Assembly: GCA_008508345.1 (NCBI GenBank) | Contig: QNGE01000979.1 | Location: forward strand, 139,412-203,411 | DNA length: 64,000 bases | DNA from: Paragonimus westermani | Lineage: Eukaryota > Platyhelminthes > Trematoda > Plagiorchiida > Troglotrematidae | Direction of reading: 5' to 3' | Shown: positions 38,396 to 50,352 of the stretch, one piece after another | Numbering within the stretch: position 1 is the stretch's first letter | How the letters are laid out: every line of letters begins with the position of its first letter | Program-made: the position numbers and the translations under genes | The notes under the pieces: model-generated | What the model was told of the DNA's origin: nothing | Seen by the model: the letters and a program-made list of their open reading frames with translations, nothing else | The model's database searches: none

Positions 38396-41300
38396 TGATC
38401 CCTTTGTCTTATTGTCTACTTCGATTTCTGTCCAAACGTAAATAAAAATGCATACACATCCTGATGTTTGTGTATACTTGACAGCATATCCCGAACTCTT
38501 GCTATCGATAAAAATCCACTGTCTAAAAGAACGACAAAACACATCCAGAATCCACTTTTCATTAGTATGATATAATCATTATTGACCAGTGCGGAAACAT
38601 TTTGGTTATGCTAACAACACTAATTTCTCTCGAAATGCCAAAATAAATACAGTGTTGGAAGATATTTTTTATACGCGGTACTTAATTTCCCTATCAAGAA
38701 TAGTTCCCAATTTATGACATGAAATCCGTCATGTTTGTTTACCACAAAACCACTGTTGCTGTTCTACTTCAAAAATCGAATAGATACGCCTGCACTTCAG
38801 TCATCCTCTTATTTTCCCCCAAACACATCTTGTTCGTTGCTGGTCCACTGTAGTTGATGACAGCAAAATAACCTCTCCTTGAACGCGTGGGAATCAGTTA
38901 TTCAATGCTACCTACGAGAGTTTTTGTTAGTTACCTAGTCGGTGTATACCACGTGAATTTTTTTGAGTTGTGTCAAATTATCCCACTGACTGTTACTGTG
39001 TGTTGAGTGCTGGTCAAATTAATTCAGTGACAATCAATTCCCATTTTTGTTCCTGCAAATGTTGTCAAATATAAAATGTGTGATGGTTTGTACGTTGCTC
39101 TCACCGGACTTCATGAGGAATTTGTTGATAGGCATTATTGAATCATCTGGGCTCTCGCTGACCCAGAGAATAATGATCAAAATGTGGGTTACGGAACTCT
39201 CCATTAAATATACACACCCCATCTTATGTAGGTTCGTCGACTTACGTGAACTGATAAAATTGGCTGGTTTCCAATGAGCACACGCTATATTTTACCATCA
39301 GTTATCTTCTGATGGTGAGTGGGTGAGATAAAGCATATATCAAAGGCATAGTCAATGTTGATGATACCATCATTATCCACGGTCATTTGTTAGGCATTAC
39401 CGATTAGACTTTTTGATATGTTGTATGACGATCTTTCTGAGATAAATTTAAAGTATGCGTATTGAAATGTTCAGCGCACCATAGTCTTTCGCATAGTTTT
39501 GAATGACCCACTATCGGTTATGTAAACTGAACCACACTACCAGCTTGTTGTACTGGCCGACCATAATCTGTCTACTGCTGGATTTTGTGATTGGGAAACA
39601 AAAGTTCACACCCACATTAGTCCGAGAGGAAATTCATACTTCCGGGCAGCATCATCGAGAATGTCAGTAATTGATACTCTTCAATTGCTCAGCATTGAAG
39701 TTTACTCTCGCTTTACCTTTCAACAAAGTTCTCCGCAGAAAGTTTTTGACGACATAGTAAATATGGCATGGTTAGAAAAATAAAGATCGAGGTTGCAACT
39801 GAACGCTTCTATAGACAGTCCGCTTCAAACTGAAGTGTCAACCAAAATGACTGACACAGTGCATCACAACAGTAAACTATTTACCAAAATATGAAACGTT
39901 CTGCACGGATTTGTAAAATCCCTAAATTTCAAGCAATCGGATTAATCGGTTAAAACGGTGAATTACGGTTCTAAGACCTCTCGATTATCGTTTGTTGGAC
40001 CTACGTTTTACCCAATAATATCCAATACCGAACATGGTTAAGAAACGTTTGAGAACAAGTCCATGATCAACAAACTACTGTGGCTCACTTGCGGTAAGTG
40101 ATGCAACCAGCATAAACTCTGACTTCAAGAGATCATTTCCGTTAGCGTTAGGATCACAGTATTGCACGAAAAGTATGAAATGAAAATAGACTTAGACCTT
40201 TCAGTCTATTAAGTTAGTTTGGTACAGCATGGAAACCTGTCACAGTTGATCATGGCAATTGCATTCCCATAAACATTCCAGTTAGCGCTGTTTGAATAGA
40301 GGCGTCAGACTTGAGTTCTGCTCGTGTTAGGACTCGTCATTAGCTTAAATCTTTATTACGGCTAGAATAGTCATCCCAAGTTCGCTCTTAAGAAGCATCA
40401 ATGTTCACCGGCCCATCATTGACCTCATATTAGTCACGTGTGATTCGACATACGTAAACACTCTGTCACACTCGGTAGTCAACGATGCCCAGATTGCCCG
40501 GTCGCCTCGAGAGGGAAAATACTGACTGACCTGCTGTCTTGGGTCAATGCTATCATGATTAGCACTTGCAACCAAGTTGAAATCACAAAAAATTAACTTG
40601 AATGATATTTTGATTCACTAGTGAGTAGTGGGGGATTTTGGTAATTGTACGAAATGTCTGCTACGCGCAGTATGCAGCACTTACGGGGTGGCAGATGAAG
40701 AATGGAAACAGCTAATGCGGCGTAGAACAAAATGCAAATGTTTCAGGTCTTTTGGAATCTAAAGCTTCAATAAGTTTTTCTATATATAGGATACTGTCTC
40801 GAGGCAGCTAATCGCGACCAACTCAACAAAATGCAGAGAACGCGGATCTGTGTCGTGTATTCTACTCTTGAACGTCGATTAGGGATTAAACGATGATCAA
40901 TGCTCACCAATAGGTGTTTCAATTCTTTACCTGTCACCCTACTAGCGTTATGAATATGTACTCCTGGTGATTGTTATTTGGTTCCGGAGAGGCGATTAGA
41001 AATGCTAATACTCACCAGTGTTCTTCTCACTGCTATTTTTAAAAATTGACGGAGGATTGCTTTCAAGTATACCGTTAACACTTCACTTATTCTTTTCAAT
41101 CACAGGCCTGAAGCATGCATGCTGTAACCGGCAAGAAAATAAACATAGACAGGGAATGGGCCCGCATAGAGTTGCATCAAGTATTGTGTTTTCTACACCA
41201 AGGCAAACCGGTGAGCTGCTTCAACCGTATTTTGCAGACAGCGCCGGCCGGTAAGTTCTGTTCAACATGGCGTCGCTGAAGATCAGTAAATTCGGGTTCT

Positions 41301-41753
41301 GATTTCGTGGTAATATTTTGAATGATCTAAAAGAATGAAATTTGTGACCTGTTATCTTAGAGTATCTAGCAGGCTATTATGTTGGATTTCTAGCAAGGGA
41401 TTAATTAAGATTGCCATACCATCAGTTGCGTGAAGGTCGTTTGGATATCTTCTGCTACGTGCTGAGATAGTTGCTGTCTGTTCTGCCTATGTAAATATCA
41501 TTTCAACTACCGGTAACCTACTAGACAATGTTGGAAACAGAAGAGTCAGACAAACTGCGTCCTCGGTTTTAAGGAAACTATTTGAAACAGTTTGTTCCCT
41601 TGCTGAACTTGAGTAAAACAATGAGAAGACGTACTTCATATGATGTTCTCCGGAGTAACAGTTCGTACATTCTGATCACACACATACACGTAGCTAATTA
41701 TAAACCAGTAAACAATTCCACAGAGCAGAAGTTATGGCCTAAGGGATTAGAGA

Positions 41754-42256
41754 GACAGACATCAAAAGTGAAAATCAATTTTTTTATTCCGACTACCAGG
41801 GTATCCGCGGTGTCAACACAAATTGTCGTTAAACACACAGGGGGGAATGTGGCGTTTTATGGTCAAAGCCTATGCAAATTGGAGTATGCGCTTCCTGTTG
41901 CTCCAAAAGACCACCGAGAACGTATCAGAAACTTTGAATATGTGTCCTGTTTGTATTAGGTGCCTTGCAACGGAAGATGCGAGGTGTCCTCCACTGGCAT
42001 CTATAGAGACTCCTGGCGATTCTAATTGCGTCTCCAGCCATATGGGTACATGCTCCTTGATACACATAGTGGAAGTTTCTGACGCATTCTCGGCGATCTT
42101 TTGGAGCAACCGGAAACGCAAACTCCAGTTTGCTTAGGCTTTGGCCATTAGAAGCCACAGTCCCCCCTGTGTGTTCAAAAACAATTTGCGTTGACAATGC
42201 GACTACCCTGGTAGTCGGCATTCAAAAATTTCAATTCTCACTTTTGATGTCTGTCC
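41754..42256. repeat. Long inverted repeat (arms about 192-195 bases)
   Basis: Arms at about 41754-41945 and 42062-42256 are reverse complements at roughly 80 percent identity by eye, with a 116-base centre. Shared blocks include GACTACCAGGGTA, ACACACAGGGGGGA, and TTGCTCCAAAAGA. Both arms are open in the same frame and give parallel peptides (CKLEYALPVAPKDH and SKLEFAFPVAPKDR), so the two copies may derive from a coding ancestor I do not recognise. Weaker similarity may extend about 30 bases further out. No terminal motif or target duplication of a known transposon was recognised. Confidence 0.85.
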
Positions 42257-45200
42257 CTTGATGTTCTTTTCCAAGTGATCCCGTTTGAATTGCATAACTA
42301 GAAAAATATCTTTTTTTCGAGCTGTTCGAACTGGCGCGTTGCAACTGTTTGTCTTACTGTGAGTTTCTACGTTTTTCGTAGTATCTTTTTTCCTTCTGTG
42401 ATCAACAATCACCAATTCTTAGATTACAAGCTGCATCATCAAAACTAAAACTAAACTAAGCTGTGTGCATTCAAAGGTGATGCTGTTGAAAGTAATGTAA
42501 AGTCGGATGTCACTTGAACTTTCGTTCTGCAAGACTGTAATTTGTACTACTCAATGGTCAGTCACCGAAAGTCCTGCATACCATTTGTTTTGGTCTTCTG
42601 TTCACACAAAAATACCCGTATGTTTGAAGTCACTAGATTCACTCAATCATATGGGCAGTTTATTAACCCATCGAGCGTTGAATTTAGGTGGGCAAAATTT
42701 TCATGAAATCGAAAAAGTTCTCAAGGTCACGGTGGAATCCTCTATGCAAGAGGACCATTAAAGCTTGCGATGAACGAATTCTTTCGTGATTATATTATGT
42801 TTCTTAAAATGAGTGTAGTATGTCTGTGCATACCCGAGTGGCGCTACAAAATTGATCAAAACCAACAGATATTATGGAGTGGAAACATGACAGCCATATA
42901 CTTAGTAGTCACTCATTTTGTATATGGGGTAAAACATACGGCTATCGGATCAGAGCAAATGGTGTTATAACTCGAGTAAGTTGGAATAGTCGGCATGTGC
43001 TTCAGCCACAAATAAGCGTCCGAGAATGACATTATTCCTACGTAATATTGAAAAGAGGTCGGGGAGATTGCTAACGTTGGTTCTCTAGAGGCATAAATCA
43101 TGTACTGAACATATCTTTGTTGAACTTTTCATCAGCAATTTTATGGGTGTTATCTATTTCCACTTATTTCGAATGCATATTTCTTATTTCAATAAATATC
43201 TAAGATAATGTATATATGCATGCATCGGAGAAGAACACGACAGAATTTGGCAATCATATTGCTGAGTGGAATTTGGTTTGCTGGAAACCCATCTGAAACT
43301 TTCCTAAATGTTGACTCATGTTGAACAAGTTTTATGTTGCAAATTTGTTGGACGAAAATCTACACCAGACATTTTTATGACTTTTAGATCATTAGACTCC
43401 CAAGTGTCTAACCCGAGCTAGAGTGATAATAACCTGTGCTTATCAACAGTTTTCAGCTTTTCAAAGCACTCGCCTAATCTTCTCAGGCTCGGTGCATATA
43501 TGGTGGGCATTTCGATAAGTGACACCACAGCTGAGCTGGTTATATTGGAGGTCAGCCATATTCTACTTAACATAGATGACACGGTATGTGACTGATTATT
43601 CCCAGACCTGGTCGTGCTATTTCACTGTAACATACACGGTTTTGCTACGCGGACAGTGACAACTATTTATTGAGACTGACCAGATGAGCACGCACTTCAA
43701 GTTACCATTTGGATCCTTCATGTCTTCTTGTTGAGAGTTGCATTCCTGACATTCTGTTTAATGTGGTGTATTGCGCGTTAGAGGATGGAAATTAACAAGG
43801 ATGTAACGTTACGGACGCACTTCGATAATATTAATTTACACCACGTGCGGCAATAAAGTTAATGCTACTTATGGGTGCACCGTACTTCAAGCATCCCTGA
43901 AGTTATATGTATTGATCCATGCCTGAACAATACCAGATGGTGTCAGACTAGAATATGTGAATAATATGAATAAGCGGATAGGTAAATTTTTATGAAGGTT
44001 GGTTTCTTCATGCCGGCTTGACTCATTTGTTTTAATTCCTCTGACTATCCAGAAGTTGTAATTATTCATCGTCTTGCAGGAACAGTTTTTAATGCAGTTG
44101 TATTTCCTTGCCGAGATCAGGAGTTCCCAGTTTAGTCAGGGCAATAAAACAGTACGCAGGAGAAGTTGAGATGAGTCCAGGCGAGGAGGACGCAAGTGCA
44201 TCCTCGAGCCAGGATCCACAGTAGAGTTACTAAGACAAAGAACAGCGCGACTGTGATGAATCCTGTCGATCTGATTCCCACAATTAACAAGACGAATTTG
44301 TTTCATTTAATTTATTGAGTTCACTGTCAGAAGCGTCAAATGATCGGAAACTAATTAGATGCGGTGCCAATGACCGCAGTAGAACGTTTCGTCCGTGCTC
44401 TGAGATTGTTCTGGCCCACTAACTATACACGGCAAACAACCAAAATTCCCTAGTTCAAGTGATTTTTGGGTGCGAAGTACTCCGTCACAGTGTTTTACCT
44501 ACAATGTGGTCAACCTCGCTTCCTAAAAAAACATTATTTGCTTCGTACACTGACTTTTGATTGTAGGTTAATGTGTTCCTTAAACTATGCTTCTGCTGAC
44601 TACTCAGAAGATTTTCACTCACTCTTTAATCGCCAAACGATCAACCTATCACAACGTATTTTGAAAATGTGCATTCGATGCGATGACCTTTGCGTGTTAG
44701 CGAAGTTGACCGTTAATATTCAGCGGTACACCTGGAACAAAATGTTCCAATGGGAGATAAACCAACTTATGGAGGAGAATGGTTGACTTTCTTAGATAAT
44801 TAATCGGTAATATTCGAGTGGAGTCATGCTTAGAATAAATTGGTATACAATTTCCCTCCTAATTTTATTAATGGAAATTCTGAATACAATTTGTGTATAG
44901 GGTCATGAATACGCGCTGACATGTGTAAGAATTTAAGTATACCAAAAAGTTTGCAGTCGGCAAGCGTACCAGAACATACACATAGTGATCTGTACACCAG
45001 GTGATCCTGATTTCATTATGGGGACGATCCTTCAAAAGTATGATTCTAAGATTGAATTTATATGTAGATTTTATTCATTAATGTGCAAGTATATGTAAAT
45101 GAGTTGTTAGATTATCTCTAACTGCATCCAGTAAGGTTTTTGTGGAGATTATTTTTTAATGCATTAGACCTCAGGTTAAAGCGAGCCTGTCAATAAAGTT

Positions 45201-48163
45201 TGGACGTGGAGCTTGAGTACACTCGATCTTTGTACGAGAATTAGTGCCAAGAATTGAAATGCACGAAACCTAACGTAGTGTTTGTTAGGTTACCATTCAT
45301 ATTCTGTTGTACTCTTCTCCAACTAGGAGAAAATTACGTTTTCTAAGATGCACATTTATTTTAGCCAACTACACGCCGTTTCTTAAAATCAGAACTATAA
45401 ATCTTTGTTATTGCAACTCAGTCGGTTTTTCATATCAAAATTTATTTCTACATCACTTTTTTCTGATACTGGTGCTCGAAATCGAATGTTTGGTTTATCC
45501 TTCAGTCAAGGCAGTTTGTGAGACGTTAACTCTTTAAATTGTTTTTAAATCACGCTCCTCTTTAGTAACATAAATCATCTGACCCAGTGTAAAACTGGGT
45601 AAAAGCGATGAAACGAAAAATCTTTTAATATTCTGACAGTATATTGACCATATGCACCTCAGCGCAGCAACTTTGGGATAATTCTGTTCAAACAAATGCT
45701 GATTTGACCCCCTCGTTTTCTTGGATTGTCGATCTTCGGAAGTTAATGAAAAAAACTGTGTACATCACGGCTAAGTTAATACAACAACCTTTCAGTCCTA
45801 GATGTTTTTCATGTGTTGATGTTACCCAACGTTTGGAGCCGACCTTTCTTGTGATTCAAACCAACGGTTTTCAGCAATTACTCGCTGTTTTTTAGTTAAG
45901 CGGATGAAACCTTGAACCCGTAAAACGAAGAATAACTTTGTTATAATCTGCTTGCTCGCAAAATGCAACCGCGAAGCTGATGGTACTGTACTGTAGACAC
46001 AGTGTTGAAGACTACTTAAGATGATTTTCTGCAATTTCAAGTAGGTTGGTTTATATAAAGCGTTGGAAAATTTACGGCTAGTGAGCTGAGTCTTGCCAGT
46101 TTATAGAAGTTTTTCATACCCTGATTCCGAAGTGCACTGTCATTTTGACGGGCCAGTTAGTTAGCTGACTCAAACTGACCGGTCAACCGATTCCATTAAG
46201 CCGATGGTTTGGGTAAGAGGCACAACGACATTTGACTAAAATAGTGTAGCTGTGAACAACTCTATACGCTGGAATACGCGTAGAACCAAGTAGGCACTCA
46301 ACACACTCACATCGTTTTGAATGACATGTTCTCTGATGTGTCCTTCAGTCTGTTGCATAGAACTAATGATGTCTGCATGGCATGTGGCATCAAACAGTAT
46401 GTCGTGTCAACGTTATTCAGTCAAAATATACAACATAATCAGCTCAATATGTCTAGTGTCAATAGTTTATTCTACGTGCACAAATGCGGTTTGTTCACTC
46501 GTCATTGGCATGGAAGCGGGAGGGAATTTATACAAAAACGGTAAGGTTAATATAGAGCTTTTTATATTGATAAATCAGGCTGAAATTCGAACTTGGTTTA
46601 CGATGTTCAGAAAAAGATCTGTAACAAACCTGGTTTCAGCAAGCAACCTGCCTGATTTTTTCTCGTTGATGCTGTCTCATGGAATACCTGTTGTTTTCAT
46701 TGTCGGTTCAAAATATAAAATTGAAAATTGTTTTCCCTGAAAAAGTTTCCCTTTGCTAGTATACCGGAGATTTGAGCAGAAGTGTGTATAAGATCAGATA
46801 ACGAGATCTGGAAGTGTTAACAGAATAACAACTCAGTGGCACCTTTTGTTCAAAAGCTCTACTATCAGCGTTTTAGTAACCATTTCATCTTTCTCCTGGT
46901 GATGCATGATCGATTGTATCGAAGAAGAAAAAAGCTGTTGAATAGTCCACCAATTAAGATATTTATGTTTTTCTTGTTGTCTGTGGACAGACATTACCTA
47001 AAGTAGGCTGTGTGGCTTAAAGCATTTTTCCGTGAGCTGTAACAACTCACTCTGAAGTCAACAACGTGATGGTGTTGTCAAGTTTGAAATGTTCACTAAC
47101 CTCGGACTTTTAATTCATACGATAAGGATACTGGTGCGATTCAATAGCAAAAAGATAAAATCATGACTATTTGGTTAACATTCCTACCAGTAAGGACCTG
47201 GTTTTTATAATCAGATATCATCGCAGCCTTTGAGATCAAACAAAAGGTTTAGAGAAAACAGGGCTACATGCGATTTTCCTTCTTGTTAATATTCGACAGA
47301 TCTCCACATCTTTACTGTGGGCGTCTAAACACATTGCTCAGTCACATGGGATAAATTTTTTGACAATATACCGACTTCACAACGAGCCAAATCTGAACAC
47401 GTATGAACAAATACATTTGTAAAAGGCGCTACACATCTCGCATAGGCGTTGCTTTACGCGCATTTGGAAAGTACTCGCAACTGATCAGATACAACGTCGG
47501 TAGCCTAGATGTTTCCTGTCATCTGTTCATTGAAATCAACCAAAGTTTGCTGGTTGAACTTCTGTCTCAAGCACGTCCACTGGTTTGAGGGAGTGATTGT
47601 TCTATTCTGCGGCCTGTCGTTTTGTCTGATTAAGTGTGGATTTTTATATTTACTATCAGGACTGCCCTGTACAAAACTTGTAGTAATAAATCGTTATTTT
47701 TGAAATAATTTTCACTGGTTGCTTCTTGTTGTTTCTATACTGCCTTGTTGTTAAAAATTCGTTCATTCTTCCCCTTTAGGGTTGCAATTACTGTAATCCC
47801 CTATTTTTTACGTCGTTTCCTTGTCTACGGGTTATGCATATGCTGACATAGTTTCGTTGTGACACCAGTCGAACTATACCCATGAAATAGCAGAACCTGA
47901 TTCAGTTTTTCAATTATGCATGAAAAAAGCTGCTTAAAGTTAAATAAAGTTTCTACACTAATATATACGTGCACATCTGGCAAACTTTACCGGCTAGAAA
48001 GTAGACTACGAGTAAACGCATACAATCTGCATTTGAAATACAAGGGTATTGTGGAACGTTGGTTCATACAGTGACACAAGATAAACCAGTTTTAAACCGC
48101 TTCTTTGTCGTTTGACAGTGTTGTATTATATTTTTCAGTAAATTTTGAATGTATGCAGCTTAC

Positions 48164-48272
48164 CTAACCACCATTTATCGGACACTTCGTGCAACGCACT
48201 AATAGGCATCACCAGGGTCGCCACCATCAAGTCCGCGATTGCGAGGCTCAAAATGAGATAGTTTGACACGCG
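48164..48272 (-). CDS. Same 5-HT1-like receptor: internal exon (TM2 and first extracellular loop)
   Basis: This 109-base exon reads RVSNYLILSLAIAD, then a TM2 of LMVATLVMP type, then the first loop ending in KWWL plus one base. It carries the sodium-site Asp of TM2 (LAIAD) and the loop-1 Trp of the WxLG motif. The acceptor is TTCCATCAG just before 48272 and the donor is G|GTAAGC at 48164/48163. The split Gly codon joins exactly to the exon starting at 27891, giving WWLG followed by IALCDIW, which is the normal run from loop 1 into TM3 of amine receptors. The exon starts in phase 0. No exon carrying TM1 with its conserved Asn was found upstream inside the window, so the 5' end of the gene is missing or lies past 64 kb. 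It is too short for a simple ORF scan. Confidence 0.9.
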
Positions 48273-49219
48273 CTGATGGAAGAAAATGGGAAGAAAAGTT
48301 AGCCGAATCACAAAGGTATAATTGCTAACAGTTTTGTGCGAATTGTTCTATTCGATTTGATGTCAAATCGACTTTCAAGTTTGTTCTATAAAACCAAAGG
48401 TACTTTCGACTATTTAAGATTCTGCTGATATGGCAACGCATAAGAATTCAAGATTAAGAAGAATTGGTCTGGAGTCTGTTAGCAATGCATTTTGATAAAC
48501 ACTTTTGAGTTGATTGGCGAAAATCTTAGTTGTTTTGAGAGTAGTCATTATCTCATTTGTTTTGTTGCATTAAAAACTTCGTGCAGTCTAATGTTAATGG
48601 TCGCGTGACTGTCTCAACCGAATACTTGAGGAAGAAGCTTCGTATTTCAGAATAAACCAGGAATTTTTATCCGCAGCTAGATAATACATCTTCATATAAC
48701 TTACCCTAATTGGGAGCTGTCTAGGCAGTGTTGAAAAACCGTGTGTGGCGCGAGGCATTAGGCAGTGTCGCTGAGATACAGTCAAACAAGTCAGCATGGA
48801 AGTACAATTGCACGACTTCAATACCACTGTTGGTGCGCTATTTGAATTTCAAGTATTTTCTCACATCTTTCTATCTATAGGTTTTGGAAATGCGAATTTG
48901 AAAAATTATTTAAGCAAAGTACGATTGCGTGAGATATGTGGGCAGCTTTGAAACGGAATAGGTTGACAGTGGAAAACAATTTGTGTTTCAGCGAACAGAA
49001 CTGTTTTCTATAAATTCTCATCTCAGGCTGATAGAGTTATATGTCAAATCATATGACAATATGGGAAGTTATTGATAACGAAATGGTACGGGGGTAAGGC
49101 GATTGGGTACAACACATACGACTTAGTTGTGATTATGCTCACAAGGTTTTAATAGTCATTGTTAATTGGGGTGAAATGGAGGGGACTGGATCAAATTGCC
49201 TCGTGAGCTGAGTGTACGT

Positions 49220-50352
49220 GTTTGGCAGCGGTAATGCCAAGGTGTGAACGAACTGTTTTTGAACACACAAATCCGGTTGACGTAATCAGCTTGTGCCCGC
49301 CTCGGCTATAGACAGGGTGCACCACTTGATCTTATATGACGCAGCGGCCGAGGCACGGTAGACAATGTGAAACGATCTATCCTTATCCGTTTATCGGTCA
49401 CAGTCTACTAGGTGGCCCGGAATGGATGAAATGATGTTCATTGTTATTCCTGTGCGAAGCCACGCCAGGCGTTGTTCACGAATCCTTTCCGATAAACGCC
49501 TACGGATGCGACCAATATATGCTGAACCACAGGAAGAGTCAAATGAATAGATCAAAAATGAGGCTTCACTGTTAGGCGTATTATCTTTCAGATTACGTGG
49601 CACCGTCCGTTTTGAGTTGAACTTTACGACAGAACATGCAGCACAGTAGGTACTGCCAACAGAATCAGTTAGTTGGCACGTTATCAGCTCGGCTGCTGCT
49701 GCAAATTTATATCGATATTTTTCATATCAACTGTGTCAATTGGGGCTTGCATTGGTCTCTCTTGCATGTATCTGTTAATGAATTTCTCGACATAGGTATT
49801 ACTAGGAAGGATATCTTGTATCACGTTTAGCTTCCATCCTATCGTAACTTCCGAACAGATTCTTTTTGCTGTATTTGCCAAGCAGCATACAAGGCCCCGT
49901 TTCAGAAATAATCGGCACACAGCTATGGAAGTGTGGGTATTACCCACCCCAGGGTTTCTTTCTCTATACGCTTCGCTGTAACGATCCATCTGGTCTGCGC
50001 GTCCAAAAATGGCATACAGTCACTAGTTTCTTGTTTCAAAGGGAACACAGTGTTTTTGTGCACCTTGATAAAAACGGTCAAAATCTTCTGTAAATCTTCT
50101 ATTTTGTCCACTACGCAAAAATCATCGTTTACATTTCGTCGGTAGTAATCGGTTGTTCTAGTAGTCTCGTCCAGCTGGTTATTCTCGAGCATGCTGATAA
50201 AAATGTCTGCTAGTAACGGGTTAAACGGTGAACCGACAGCCAAACCATTAATCTGGCTATACTTGACAATGTTACTAGTACTCCTTATAGATAACTTGGT
50301 TAACTGAACACTCTTACAGGCGGCCGTAAACGCTCTACCTGTTAACGGCTAA
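49220..50352 (-). mobile_element. Penelope-like element relic (PLE copy 2): reverse transcriptase plus GIY-YIG endonuclease
   Basis: Second PLE of the same general type as the copy near 12 kb. The frame runs from a stop at about 50352 through KYSQINGLAVGSPFNPLLAD, which is the PLE core of the form QxNGVAMGSPxxPLLADIF, then a YVDD-region block RNVNDDF, then CMPFLDAQT. A frameshift near 49.98 kb restores the thumb region (DRYSEAYRERNP, then VCRLFLKRGL). A further frame gives the linker CSVVKFNSKRTVPRNLKDN followed by the nuclease: LIYSFDSSCGSAYIG, RRRLSERIREQ, then PGHLVDCD near 49.4 kb. A last frame gives the conserved tail TLSIAEAG and CVQKQFVHTLALPL near 49.23 kb. The family EH of the nuclease is EQ here. 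Multiple frame breaks show it is inactive. The 5' part of the RT is missing. Confidence 0.87.

Larger units (their letters stand above)
27892..48163 (-). other. Receptor intron, 20.3 kb, phase 1
   Basis: The intron is bounded by a GTAAGC donor at 48163 and a TTTAG acceptor ending at 27892, and splits the Gly codon between receptor exons TM2 and TM3. It contains a non-LTR retrotransposon relic (about 30.31-31.09 kb), a 500-base inverted repeat (41.75-42.26 kb), short AT-rich microsatellites (28.66 and 30.04 kb) and a 12-base perfect palindrome at 38.37 kb. The remaining stretches (27.9-30.3, 31.1-41.7 and 42.3-48.16 kb) hold open frames up to 150 codons on either strand. None resembles a family I know, and their number fits chance. 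Confidence 0.85.

Noticed and set aside
40616..40650. GTAGTGGGGGATTTTGGTAAT resembling the reverse complement of the hammerhead-repeat tail
   Set aside because: Similarity covers only about 20 bases and stops on both sides.
42203..42415. Minus-strand frame next to the 42 kb palindrome taken as a separate gene
   Set aside because: It is a frame extension of the right arm and matches the left arm only in the repeated part.
46321..46740. A 139-codon plus-strand open frame
   Set aside because: No recognisable domain and overlapping another open frame; consistent with chance.
48594..48827. A minus-strand frame ending at AGG|GTAAGT just upstream of the TM2 exon
   Set aside because: The donor phase fits, but the encoded peptide is polar and cannot be TM1.
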